Source: Hyphococcus sp. (lineage in GTDB: Bacteria; Pseudomonadota; Alphaproteobacteria; Caulobacterales; Parvularculaceae). From it: DNA of 64,000 nucleotides. How positions within the stretch are numbered: the first letter of the stretch is position 1; each line of letters begins with the position of its first letter. The DNA is taken from NCBI GenBank assembly GCA_021776245.1, contig JAJFGF010000010.1, positions 1 through 64,000 of the forward strand, written 5' to 3'. Position numbers and translations under genes: made by a program. Below, piece by piece: positions 15,659 through 24,605 of the stretch. Below the pieces are notes generated by a model, which was given only the letters and a program-made list of their open reading frames with translations, did not search any database and was not told the origin of the DNA.

Positions 15659-15708
15659 GTCAGTGAAAAAGAGTGCGATAGACTAACCGCCACAACCAAG
15701 AGAACCCC

Positions 15709-17787
15709 ATGACTGTCACCACTGAAACGAAAGACGGCGTGCTGGTCGTCACCATCAATAATCCGCCGGTGAATGCCCTCGGCGGCGCCGTCCGCAGCGG
15801 CATTGACGCCGCACTGGACATGATCGACCAGGACCAATCAATCAACGCCGCTATATTGATCGGCGCAGGCAGGTTTTTCAGCGGCGGCGCCGACATCAAG
15901 GAATTCGGCAAGGCGATGACCGAACCCTTCCTGCCGGATTTATTATCACGGCTCGAAGGCGCGCGTGTTCCTTTTATCGCCGCGATCGGCGGCGCGGCGC
16001 TGGGCGGCGGTCTCGAAACGGCGCTTTCCTGCCGTTACCGAATTGCCACGCCCGCCGCGTCCATGGGCCTGCCGGAGGTAAAGCTCGGCCTCATTCCCGG
16101 CGCCGGCGGCACACAAAGACTGCCGCGCCTTGTGGGCGTCAAACCGGCAGCGGAGATGATCACCAGCGGCAAGCCGGTGAACGCTGAAAAAGCGAAGGCG
16201 ATTGGCTTGGTCGATGCCATTGTCGAGGGCGACCTTCTTGAGGCCGCCATCGCGCTCGCAATGCAAAAAGCTGCGGGCGATGATCGCCAGCCGGTGTCCG
16301 CCATCGAAAAACCTGCCGATTGGGATGAGGCATGGCTTGAAAGTTTTGAAAAAACCATCCGGACGCGCGCGCGCGGACAATTATCGCCGGTCAAAGCCTT
16401 TGAAGCGGTCGCTGGTTCAGGGCGGCTTTCTTTTGCCGACGGCGTCAAACGCGAGCGGGAAATTTTCCTTGAATGTATGGCGAGCGATCAGCGCAAAGGG
16501 CTCATTCATTCCTTCTTCGCCGAGCGCGCCGCCAGGAAAAACCCAGGCCTTGAAGGCGCGACCCCGCGCGATGTAAAAATCATTGGCGTGCTCGGCGCCG
16601 GGACGATGGGGTCAGGCATCGCTATTGCCTGCGCCGCCAGCGGCTATCACGTAAAGCTCTTTGATGTGAATGAAGACGCGCTTGCCAGTGGCGGCGCGCG
16701 CATTGAAAAATCCTTTAAGCGCGACGTGGAAAAGGGCCGGCTCAGCGATGACGCCGCCCGGGCCGCGACCGACCGCGTGGTGCTGATCAATTCAATGGAT
16801 GCGCTAAGCGATGCTGATCTCGTGATCGAAGCGGTGATCGAACGCATGGATATTAAAAAATCTGTCTTTGCGGATCTGGATAGAATTACAAAACCCGGTG
16901 CGGTGCTCGCCTCGAACACATCTTATCTCGATATCGACGACATCGCTTCGGCGACCACGCGTCCCGAGGACGTCATCGGCATGCATTTTTTCAGCCCCGC
17001 CAATCTCATGCGCCTGCTGGAAATTGTCAAAACCGATAAAGCGTCAACGGATGCGCTGGCGACGGCTGCTGCGGTGGGGGCGCGGCTCGGCAAGGTGAGC
17101 GTGCTGTCGGGGCTTTGTCCCGGCTTTATCGGCAATCGCATTTTGAAAAAATACCGGCAACAGGCGGACTATCTTGCCGAAGACGGCGCCACGCCCTGGG
17201 ATATTGACCGGGTCATGCGCGACTTTGGTTTTGCCATGGGGCCGTTTCAGATTTCCGATCTCGCAGGGATTGATATTGCCTGGCACAATCGGCGGCGTGA
17301 AGATGCAACCCGCGATCCGAAAGAGCGCTATCCGGCCATCGCCGATCAGCTTTATGATCTGGGCCGGCTGGGGCAGAAAACCGGCGCGGGCTGGTATCTT
17401 TACAAGCAAGGCGATCGCACGGCCTACCCGGACCCCGAGGTTGAAAAAATCATCATTGCGGAATCCGCAAGACTGGGCATTGCGCGCCGCGCCGTCAGCG
17501 ACGATGAAATTCGCGACCGCATTTTATTTTCAATGATCAATGAAGGCGCAAAAGTGCTCGAAGAAGGGATCGCCGCACGGGCTCTCGATATCGATCTGGT
17601 CTTTTTGCACGGCTATGGATTTCCAGCCTGGCGCGGCGGGCCGATGTTTTACGCCGACGCCATCGGGGTCGATAAAGTCCTTGAAGGCGTCAGGCGCTTT
17701 GAAAAAACCGACAGCTTTGCCTGGCGCCCCGCCGACTTGCTGGTGAAGCTGGTTGAAGAGGGTGGAACGTTCGCGGACTATAATTAG
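15709..17787 (+). CDS. Enoyl-CoA hydratase/3-hydroxyacyl-CoA dehydrogenase fusion (FadJ-like)
   Basis: This 692-residue bifunctional beta-oxidation enzyme has a crotonase domain first (about 1-190; FSGGADIKEFG and AIGGAALGGGLETALSCRYR), then a 3-hydroxyacyl-CoA dehydrogenase NAD domain (about 290-470; IIGVLGAGTMGSGIA, SNTSYLDIDDIA, GMHFFSPA) and two C-terminal dimerisation repeats (FGFAMGPFQISDLAGIDIAW; HGYGFPAWRGGPMF). It would take ring-cleavage acyl-CoA products, such as hydroxyadipyl-type CoAs, to acetyl-CoA. It is transcribed divergently from the aryl-CoA operon across the repeat and operators, which suggests co-use. The length matches typical alphaproteobacterial FadJ-like proteins. Confidence 0.92.
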   Translation: MTVTTETKDGVLVVTINNPPVNALGGAVRSGIDAALDMIDQDQSINAAILIGAGRFFSGGADIKEFGKAMTEPFLPDLLSRLEGARVPFIAAIGGAALGGGLETALSCRYRIATPAASMGLPEVKLGLIPGAGGTQRLPRLVGVKPAAEMITSGKPVNAEKAKAIGLVDAIVEGDLLEAAIALAMQKAAGDDRQPVSAIEKPADWDEAWLESFEKTIRTRARGQLSPVKAFEAVAGSGRLSFADGVKREREIFLECMASDQRKGLIHSFFAERAARKNPGLEGATPRDVKIIGVLGAGTMGSGIAIACAASGYHVKLFDVNEDALASGGARIEKSFKRDVEKGRLSDDAARAATDRVVLINSMDALSDADLVIEAVIERMDIKKSVFADLDRITKPGAVLASNTSYLDIDDIASATTRPEDVIGMHFFSPANLMRLLEIVKTDKASTDALATAAAVGARLGKVSVLSGLCPGFIGNRILKKYRQQADYLAEDGATPWDIDRVMRDFGFAMGPFQISDLAGIDIAWHNRRREDATRDPKERYPAIADQLYDLGRLGQKTGAGWYLYKQGDRTAYPDPEVEKIIIAESARLGIARRAVSDDEIRDRILFSMINEGAKVLEEGIAARALDIDLVFLHGYGFPAWRGGPMFYADAIGVDKVLEGVRRFEKTDSFAWRPADLLVKLVEEGGTFADYN

Positions 17788-17799
17788 GCTGGCGTCAGC

Positions 17800-18729
17800 C
17801 TAATGCGGTTTGTCGCGCCCGAAATTCGGCGCGTCCGTTTCCTGTCCAGCATCGACGATGGCGCGTCTGATCGAACTGCCGCGTGCAAATATTTTCTCCA
17901 GCGCTTCGCCGTCGCTCCAGCGAATAGCCCGCTGCAGCAGGCTTAGCTCTTCGGTAAACCGGCCGAGCACTTCAAGCACGGCGTCCTTGTTGTTCAAGAA
18001 AACGTCGCGCCACATCACCGGATCAGACGCGGCGATGCGCGTGAAATCTCGAAAGCCGCCCGCTGAATATTTAATGATCTCGGCTTCCGATACGGTTTCA
18101 AGATCATCGGCGGCGCCGACCAGCGTAAAAGCGATCAAATGCGGCAGATGGCTGGTGACCGCAAGCGCCAGATCGTGATGGGTCGCGTCCATCATTTCCA
18201 CATGGCAACCGGCGCCGCGCCATAGGGCAGAAACTTTTTCCACCGCCGCCTGGTATTCCGTGTCCTGACGGTCAAGGGGCGTCAAGATGCACCAGCGATC
18301 ATGAAAGAGCGCGGCAAAGCCTGCATCCGGCCCCGACTGCTCGGTCCCGGCGACAGGATGGCAGGGCACAACATAAATATCTTTGCGGCTATTTGCAGCT
18401 GCTTCAACGACGGACCCTTTTGCGGACCCCACATCGATAATGATCGCGCCGGGCGGCGCATGGGTCTGGATTTCTTCAAATACACGGCTGACCGCGCCGA
18501 GCGGCGTCGCCACGACAATCAAATCTGCTTTTGCAATCGCTGCGGGAAAATTTTCCGCGGCCCGGTCGATGACGCCAATCTCCTGCGCCCGGGCCAGCGC
18601 TTCGGGGCTGAGATCATAGCCGCCGATTTTGGCGGCAAGGCCATGTTCCCGCATTGCCCGGGCGAGGGACGAGCCGATCAGGCCGACGCCGATGATGACG
18701 GCGTGATTAAACAGTTTTTCCGTAGCCAT
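17800..18729 (-). CDS. Prephenate/arogenate dehydrogenase family protein
   Basis: This 309-residue enzyme of tyrosine synthesis oxidatively decarboxylates prephenate or arogenate with NAD(P). It shows the Rossmann motif VIIGVGLIGSSLARAM at the N-terminus, VVPCHPVAGTEQSGP near 118-132 (substrate-binding His) and SHLPHLIAF near 193-201. No chorismate mutase or ACT domain is attached, as in the stand-alone TyrC/TyrA forms of alphaproteobacteria. It is convergent with the FadJ-like gene (12-bp gap). An aminotransferase partner (hisC) often lies upstream in related genomes, but here a hydrolase gene follows instead. Confidence 0.92.
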   Translation of the reverse strand: MATEKLFNHAVIIGVGLIGSSLARAMREHGLAAKIGGYDLSPEALARAQEIGVIDRAAENFPAAIAKADLIVVATPLGAVSRVFEEIQTHAPPGAIIIDVGSAKGSVVEAAANSRKDIYVVPCHPVAGTEQSGPDAGFAALFHDRWCILTPLDRQDTEYQAAVEKVSALWRGAGCHVEMMDATHHDLALAVTSHLPHLIAFTLVGAADDLETVSEAEIIKYSAGGFRDFTRIAASDPVMWRDVFLNNKDAVLEVLGRFTEELSLLQRAIRWSDGEALEKIFARGSSIRRAIVDAGQETDAPNFGRDKPH

Positions 18730-18901
18730 GGCCGCTGATCGTCCTTTATCACTTTTATTCGTGAGGCCTTTGCGCAGGCGTATGCGCGCCGCCGCGAAAG
18801 GTCATGTTGTTATGGATTGCTGTCGCTGCGTCAACGCTTGCGGGGTCACAGACCCGTGCCGGTCCCGCCAGGCAGATATGCCGATGCGCCGATTGTTGTT
18901 T

Positions 18902-19876
18902 TCAGGCGACCGCTTGCGGTTCAAGCATCGCCTTGCGCAGCGCAGACCCGGCCAGTTTTAGCGTTCGCCGCGACGCATCTACGGCGCCGGTCATACCGAT
19001 AAAGCCATGAATAACGCCGTCAACACAGACATATTGGACCGCGACCCCGGCGTCGCCGAGTTTGTTGGCATAGGCCTTTCCTTCGTCGCGCAATGGATCG
19101 AACGCTGCGGTGATGATCAACGCCGGGGGAAGGCCGCTATGGTCTCTGGCGAGCAGCGGTGATGCGCGCGGATCGATGATGTCATTGCCGTTGCGCAGAT
19201 AATTCGCCACCGACCAGACCATCAGCGGCCGCGTCAGACGGAGGCCGTCGCCAAACGCCGTGTGCGATGGAAACGACATCGACATATCCGTTGCGGGATA
19301 AATGAGCAGTTGAAAGGCGATTGCCGGGCCGCCGCGATCGCGGGCGTGAAGCGTTGTCACTGCTGCAAGATTACCGCCGGCGCTGTCGCCGCCAATGCAT
19401 AATTTCGCAGGATCGGCGCCCAGTTTTTCGGCGTTGTTCGCCGCCCATCGGGTTGCAGCAATTGCGTCATTGACGGCGGCGGGAAACTTATATTCCGGCC
19501 CCAGACGATAGTCGACCGATAATACGAGCATCCGCGCTTCGGCGCAAAGCCAGCGGCAGATATGATCATGGGTTTCGATGGAGCCAAAGCTCCATCCGCC
19601 GCCGTGAAAATAGATAAGGACAGGCAGCGGCGCGTGGGGCGCATTGTCCGGCCGGTATAAACGCGCTGGCAATGTCGCGTCAGACGTTTTGATCACATGA
19701 TCTTCGACAGCGCCGATCTCGGGCGGTGTTCCTGTTATTAATTTGACGCCCGCTGCATATTGGTCGCGCGCCTGTTGCGGTAAAAGCGTTTGAAGTTCAG
19801 ATGCACCGCTATTTGCCGCGCGTTCAAGAATGGCGACGATCTGTGGATCAAGCAGTTGGGCAGCATCTTCGGGCAT
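18902..19876 (-). CDS. Alpha/beta hydrolase, hormone-sensitive-lipase (family IV) type
   Basis: This 324-residue carboxylesterase has the family IV oxyanion motif YFHGGGWSFGS near 90-100, the nucleophile elbow GGDSAGGN near 165, an acid at DPLRDEG and a late catalytic His in VIHGF. There is no signal peptide, so it is cytoplasmic. It acts on esters of short or bulky acids; the exact substrate is unknown. It is the last gene of the receptor-hydrolase-alcohol dehydrogenase-hydrolase run, four bases after the dehydrogenase stop, and is related to the hydrolase at 21020. Together they suggest stepwise de-esterification of an imported compound. Confidence 0.87.
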   Translation of the reverse strand: MPEDAAQLLDPQIVAILERAANSGASELQTLLPQQARDQYAAGVKLITGTPPEIGAVEDHVIKTSDATLPARLYRPDNAPHAPLPVLIYFHGGGWSFGSIETHDHICRWLCAEARMLVLSVDYRLGPEYKFPAAVNDAIAATRWAANNAEKLGADPAKLCIGGDSAGGNLAAVTTLHARDRGGPAIAFQLLIYPATDMSMSFPSHTAFGDGLRLTRPLMVWSVANYLRNGNDIIDPRASPLLARDHSGLPPALIITAAFDPLRDEGKAYANKLGDAGVAVQYVCVDGVIHGFIGMTGAVDASRRTLKLAGSALRKAMLEPQAVA

Positions 19877-19879
19877 GGC

Positions 19880-21004
19880 TCAGAAAGTTATAATCTGGCG
19901 AATGGTTTCACCGGCGGCGAGTCGGTCGAATGCTCCATTGATTTCATCAAGCGGCGCAAGACCACTCATCAATTTATTCACCGGCAACCGCCCGGCCCTA
20001 TAAAGTTCAATGTAGACCGGAATATCGCGTAAGGGCACGCAGCTGCCGAGATAACTTCCTTTTAAAGTTCGCTCCTCGCCGACAAGTTGCACCGGCGGGA
20101 TCGACAGCCGCTTGTCAGGATGGGGCAGGCCGGCAGTGACTGTTTCGCCGCCGCGCCGCGTGATCGTCCAGGCAAGTTCGAGCGCTGGAAGCGAACCGGC
20201 CATTTCAAATGCATAATCGACGCCGCCGCGCGTAGCGTTGCGTATTTCATCGGCGCAATCGGGATTACGCGCATTAAAGATTTGCGTCGCGCCGAGCTCC
20301 CTGGCGAAGGCAAGTTTGTCATCGCGCAAATCAACGGCGATGATAGCGCGTGCGCCGGCCGCATGGGCTGCAATCAGCGCATTCAAACCAACACCGCCAA
20401 GGCCGATGACAGCAACGCTGGAGCCAGCTTTTACCCGCGCTGTATTAAAGACAGCGCCGGCGCCGGTAATGACGGCGCAGCCGAACAGCGCAGCCTCGAC
20501 GAAGGGCAAGGTTTTATCGATTTTTATCGCCGAGCGGCGGCTGACAACAGCATGATCGGCAAATGCGGAGACGCCAAGATGGTGATGCACTTCACTTCCG
20601 TTGAGGTGAAGACGCCGGCCGCCATTCAATAATTCTCCGGCAAGATTTGACTGTGCGCCGGGCTCGCATAAAGCCGGCCGCCCTTCCGCGCAGGGGACGC
20701 ATCCGCCGCAGCTCGGGACGAAAACCAGCACCACGTGATCGCCCACTTCAAGGTCGTGAACGCCGGCGCCGGTTTCGACGACAATGCCCGCCGCTTCATG
20801 ACCCAGCGCCATCGGCGCCGGCCGCGGCCGGTCGCCGCTGATCACCGAAAGATCGGAGTGACATAATCCCGCCGCTTTGATTTGCACCAGGATTTCACTT
20901 TCGCCCGGTGCATCAAGATCAAGCGTTTCGATTTTTAAGGGTTGTGTCGACGCATAGGGCGGCGCGGCGCCAATTTCATGGAGGATTGCTGCTCTGATTT
21001 TCAT
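19880..21004 (-). CDS. Zinc-dependent alcohol dehydrogenase (class III-like MDR)
   Basis: This 374-residue medium-chain dehydrogenase has a catalytic-zinc Cys in GLCHSDLS near 48 and the His-Glu pair GHEAAG near 69. The structural-zinc cysteine cluster lies at SCGGCVPCAEGRPALC near 94-109, and the NAD site GLGGVGLNALIAA lies near 200. It oxidises a primary or secondary alcohol, here probably one released by the flanking esterases. Both neighbouring hydrolase genes are within 20 bp on the same strand, so an operon is very likely. Confidence 0.9.
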   Translation of the reverse strand: MKIRAAILHEIGAAPPYASTQPLKIETLDLDAPGESEILVQIKAAGLCHSDLSVISGDRPRPAPMALGHEAAGIVVETGAGVHDLEVGDHVVLVFVPSCGGCVPCAEGRPALCEPGAQSNLAGELLNGGRRLHLNGSEVHHHLGVSAFADHAVVSRRSAIKIDKTLPFVEAALFGCAVITGAGAVFNTARVKAGSSVAVIGLGGVGLNALIAAHAAGARAIIAVDLRDDKLAFARELGATQIFNARNPDCADEIRNATRGGVDYAFEMAGSLPALELAWTITRRGGETVTAGLPHPDKRLSIPPVQLVGEERTLKGSYLGSCVPLRDIPVYIELYRAGRLPVNKLMSGLAPLDEINGAFDRLAAGETIRQIITF

Positions 21005-21019
21005 TGTTCGCTCGGCAAT

Positions 21020-21988
21020 CTATAGGTTTTTACGCATCCACATGGCTGTGTCGCTAAGGCCCTTCCGTCCAATCGGCATTGCGCCGGAATAGGAAAGAAA
21101 GCCGTGAAACGTTGTATGATAGCACCGAAATTCTGCAGGCACACCGGCGGCGTTCAGGCGATCCGCATATGATTTGCACTCATCGCGTAAAGGGTCAAAA
21201 CCGCCAACGATAATGAGGGCGGGCGCCAGCTTTTCAAAATTTTGCTGATTGAGCGGCGTTGCATGGGGCGACAATGCGTCGTCCGGTGTTTCCAGATAAA
21301 GATCGACGGTCCAGGCGATACTCGATTGAGAAATGAAATAGTCGCCATTGCCCAATTCAGACCGGGAGGGAAATTGCGCGCCGCCATCAAGTGCAAGGAC
21401 CGGGTACAACAAAATCTGATGCGACAAGGCGATACCATGATCGCGCGCGTGTATGGCCGCCAGTGCAGCAAAATTGCCGCCGGCGCTGTCACCCATGACG
21501 GAGATTCTCTTGGGATCACCGCCAAGTTTCTTGGTGTTTGCCGCCACCCATTCAAGGCCAGCAAGACAATCTTGCAAGCCGGCGGGAAATTTATTTTCCG
21601 GTGAAAGGCGATATTCGACGCTGATGAAAATCGCACCGGTTTTTGCGGCCAGGAAACGGCAGAAATTGTCATATGATTCGACATCGCCCAGCGCCCATCC
21701 GCCGCCATGAAAAAATAATATGACCGGCGCAACACGGAATAACCGCCGCTGATTGTCATAAATTCGCGCCTGAATATCGCCGTCCGGTCCGGGGATTTTT
21801 ATGTCGGCGACCCTGGCGATTTTTCGATCAGGCTCGCCGGCGCCAAGATAAAGCTCTTTTAGGGCGTTTCGCGCATCTGCAACCGACATCTCTTCGAGGG
21901 GCGGTCCGTCTGTCGCGGCGGCTTGATCGAGAAACGCTTTTGATTCTCGATCAAGTTTTGTCGCAACGGCCTTGTCGTTAAAATACAC
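21020..21988 (-). CDS. Alpha/beta hydrolase, family IV esterase
   Basis: This is a second hormone-sensitive-lipase-type esterase with FFHGGGWALGD, MGDSAGGN, GGFDPLRDE and TTFHGF as oxyanion, nucleophile, acid and His regions. The open frame continues to 22054, but the extra N-terminus (SRRASPKASWRRRAHG) is antisense-like arginine-rich sequence inside the receptor gene. I prefer GTG 21988, which overlaps the receptor stop by 11 bases and gives 322 residues. GGGGAC lies upstream at a slightly long distance. It directly follows the TonB receptor gene, linking it to the imported substrate. Confidence 0.82.
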   Translation of the reverse strand: MYFNDKAVATKLDRESKAFLDQAAATDGPPLEEMSVADARNALKELYLGAGEPDRKIARVADIKIPGPDGDIQARIYDNQRRLFRVAPVILFFHGGGWALGDVESYDNFCRFLAAKTGAIFISVEYRLSPENKFPAGLQDCLAGLEWVAANTKKLGGDPKRISVMGDSAGGNFAALAAIHARDHGIALSHQILLYPVLALDGGAQFPSRSELGNGDYFISQSSIAWTVDLYLETPDDALSPHATPLNQQNFEKLAPALIIVGGFDPLRDECKSYADRLNAAGVPAEFRCYHTTFHGFLSYSGAMPIGRKGLSDTAMWMRKNL

Positions 21989-24458
21989 GGGAAAATTGAA
22001 GTCCCCATGTGCGCGGCGGCGCCAGGAAGCCTTCGGGCTTGCCCGCCTCGACACCGGATTCGAGAATGTTCAGGAAGTAGGTTTCATCAAACGCATTTTT
22101 GACGAAAACAGCGAACTGCCATTTTTCTTCATTATCCCGCAAAGACAATCTTGCATTGACAAGACTAAAGGCCTGTTGCGCCGACAGATCGCGGTTGAAG
22201 GGCGTAAAAAAACTTTTGCCCTGATATTGATAATCGACTCGCAGCGCGGCCAGGCCCCAATGACCCACTGGATATTCAAACTGGGCGCCCAAATTTGCGG
22301 AAAATTCCGGCGAGCGGGTCAAGCGATTACCCGCAAGATCAATCGTGCCCAGCAGCGGATTGCTGGGGTCCTCCGTCAGAAACTGATCGAATTCGGCGTT
22401 TAGATAGGAAAGGCCTGCGTTAAATTCGAAATATTGATTAGGGCGCGTAACGAGTTCAAATTCGCCGCCCCAGATCGTTGCGTCGGCCGCGTTCGTAATG
22501 ACGCCGGCATTATTTTCCAGTTTTGATACCTGAAGATCCGAATAGTCGTAGTAGAATGCCGAGAGATTTGCCTGCACGCGATTATCTGCGAATTGGGTTT
22601 TGACGCCGCCTTCATAGGCCCAGACAAATTCCGGGTCGAAATTGCTCTGAAAGCCATTAAAGGTGAAGCCGCCGGATTTAAACCCTCGTGTGGCGCTGGC
22701 GTATATCATCGCATTATCATGGGGAAAATATTCAATCGCAAAGCGCGGCGTGAAGGCGTCGGATTCTTCGTTGAGAATTTGCTGCAGCGGCGGCATAAAA
22801 CCGAAATCCGAAAACTGATCCGCCGTCTTGTCTTCAGTGCTATAGCGAAGCCCTGCAGTGAAATTCAGTGTGTCGGTGAGTTTCAGCGTTCCCTGTCCAA
22901 AAACCGCGAAGGCGTCGGTTTTGATATCAGCGATGTGCAGGATGTCGAATCCAAATCCCGGGATCGGAATTGAGATCGTTTGTTCGCCATCGTCGTGAAA
23001 ATAATAGCCGCCGAGAATCCATTCCAAATTGCTGTCGCCATTCGACGCCAGCCGGATTTCCTGTGTGATCTGTTCCGAAGCAGAATCATCTGAAAAATTC
23101 TGAAAAGTGATGTCCACCGCATCGCCATCGAACGCAGCGAAAAAGTCGACATTTCGATAAGAGGAAATGGAGGTGAGGGTAACGCCGGAAAAATCCCAAT
23201 TAAGAATGCCGGTAACGCCATATTGGTCCTGATGCTCTTCAACCGGCGATTCCTGCGACACCGGACGCAGCCCCGGCGGGTCGAAAGCGCCGTTCATGCC
23301 TTCAAAAAGCGGCGAAAATTCGAGCTGTTTGAACGGGGCGGGTTTTGAATCATCAATGGAAAATTCGCCAATCAAATCAAAGGTCACGTCATCTGTTGGT
23401 AGAAATCGCAGGCGCAGCCGGCCCATGGCGAGGTCTTCGGTGTCGAGAGGAACGCCCGTGAAAAGATTTTCAGTAAAGCCGTCGCGATCGCTCTTAACAA
23501 AACTCACGCGAGCCTGGACTTTTTCTGTAAGCGGTCCGCTGACAATGCCGGCAAAGCGTGTGCGGTCGTAGCTCCCATATTGAAATTCAGCTTTGGCGTA
23601 GAATTCATCTGTCGGCGCTTTGGAAATTATGTTGATGGAGCCGCCGGTGGCGTTTCGGCCATAGAGGGTTCCTTGCGGCCCGCGCAGCACTTCGACACGT
23701 TCAACGTCATGTAAATCGAAATTGGCGGCGGACGTTCGCGCGATATAGGCGCCGTCCGTATGAACTGCGACGCCGGGATCTCCGCCCATTGTCAAATTCT
23801 CGGTGCCGATGCCGCGAATGTAGATCTTGCCGATAATTTCCTTGTTGACGATTACGCCGGGGGTCCGCAGTCCGATATCATAAATGTCCTCAAGAACGGA
23901 CCGTTCGAGACTCTCAGAATTATATGCGGCGATCGAAATTGCCGTTCGTTGGACGTTGACAGCGCGTTTTTCGGCGGTGACGATAATCTGGTCAACGCCG
24001 GCCCTGACACCGCCTTGCTGTGAGTCTGGAAAGGTGGCGCCTCCCGCACTACCGCCAGCGTCCGTCTCCTGGACATTGGAAGCGAGAAAAATTGTTACCG
24101 TGTCCGGTCCGGAAAATTCGTAGGACAACCCAGTGGCGTTTAAGAGTTTGCTGAGGGCGACAGCGATATCCATTTCACCGGTAACGGCATTGCTTTGAAT
24201 GCCTGCAGCAACATCAGTCGCCATGATCAGTTGGACGCCAGCCTGTTCTGAATAGTCCAACAGCGCCATTTCAACAGGTTGAACGGGAATTGCAAAATTT
24301 GCGACCTTGCTCGCTTCAGCGGCGAATGCTGACGGCGGCGCCAGAAACGGCGTGAATGACGTTGCACAATAAAGTGCGGAAATGATTGCCGCGCGTTTGC
24401 CGTGGTTTGTTTTTGTCGCAGTCCCCTCGCGCTGATTCGATGTGTAATGCCGACCCAT
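21978..24458 (-). CDS. TonB-dependent receptor with N-terminal STN signalling domain
   Basis: This 826-residue outer-membrane transducer starts with a basic stretch and signal sequence ending near AFAAEA (about 47). Next comes an STN domain (about 55-110; VEMALLDYSEQAGVQLI, LNATGLSYEF), a TonB-box-like IIVTAEKR near 155, a plug (GIGTENLTMGGDPGVAVHTDG, RVEVLRGPQGTLYGRNATGG) and a 22-strand-type barrel ending in aromatic Phe. STN receptors signal to FecR/FecI-type partners, and both are encoded directly upstream. The barrel sequence resembles sphingomonad-type receptors for organic substrates more than a clear siderophore receptor, and the downstream esterases fit an ester-containing ligand; this is inference. 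Confidence 0.93.
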   Translation of the reverse strand: MGRHYTSNQREGTATKTNHGKRAAIISALYCATSFTPFLAPPSAFAAEASKVANFAIPVQPVEMALLDYSEQAGVQLIMATDVAAGIQSNAVTGEMDIAVALSKLLNATGLSYEFSGPDTVTIFLASNVQETDAGGSAGGATFPDSQQGGVRAGVDQIIVTAEKRAVNVQRTAISIAAYNSESLERSVLEDIYDIGLRTPGVIVNKEIIGKIYIRGIGTENLTMGGDPGVAVHTDGAYIARTSAANFDLHDVERVEVLRGPQGTLYGRNATGGSINIISKAPTDEFYAKAEFQYGSYDRTRFAGIVSGPLTEKVQARVSFVKSDRDGFTENLFTGVPLDTEDLAMGRLRLRFLPTDDVTFDLIGEFSIDDSKPAPFKQLEFSPLFEGMNGAFDPPGLRPVSQESPVEEHQDQYGVTGILNWDFSGVTLTSISSYRNVDFFAAFDGDAVDITFQNFSDDSASEQITQEIRLASNGDSNLEWILGGYYFHDDGEQTISIPIPGFGFDILHIADIKTDAFAVFGQGTLKLTDTLNFTAGLRYSTEDKTADQFSDFGFMPPLQQILNEESDAFTPRFAIEYFPHDNAMIYASATRGFKSGGFTFNGFQSNFDPEFVWAYEGGVKTQFADNRVQANLSAFYYDYSDLQVSKLENNAGVITNAADATIWGGEFELVTRPNQYFEFNAGLSYLNAEFDQFLTEDPSNPLLGTIDLAGNRLTRSPEFSANLGAQFEYPVGHWGLAALRVDYQYQGKSFFTPFNRDLSAQQAFSLVNARLSLRDNEEKWQFAVFVKNAFDETYFLNILESGVEAGKPEGFLAPPRTWGLQFSRVF

Positions 24459-24507
24459 ATCGCCCTCCCATAGGGAGCCAGGGTTCTGTTTACTATGCTC
24501 CCGAATA

Positions 24508-24537
24508 TAAGACGAATCCGATCTTGTTTTTGGGAAT
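24508..24537 (-). promoter_or_regulatory. Putative FecI-type ECF promoter of the TonB receptor
   Basis: Read on the minus strand: ATTCCCAAA, ten bases, GATTCGTCTTA, then the receptor ATG about 50 bp further. The identical two blocks with identical spacing occur upstream of the sigma factor gene (26377-26406). CGT in the -10 block is typical of ECF promoters recognised by FecI-type sigma factors. Confidence 0.75.
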
Positions 24538-24605
24538 GATTGCGGCGACGCGGTGAAATGTTGGCGGAATTAGCGCAATTAGTGATGCGTCAGGCGCGAC
24601 TGCAA

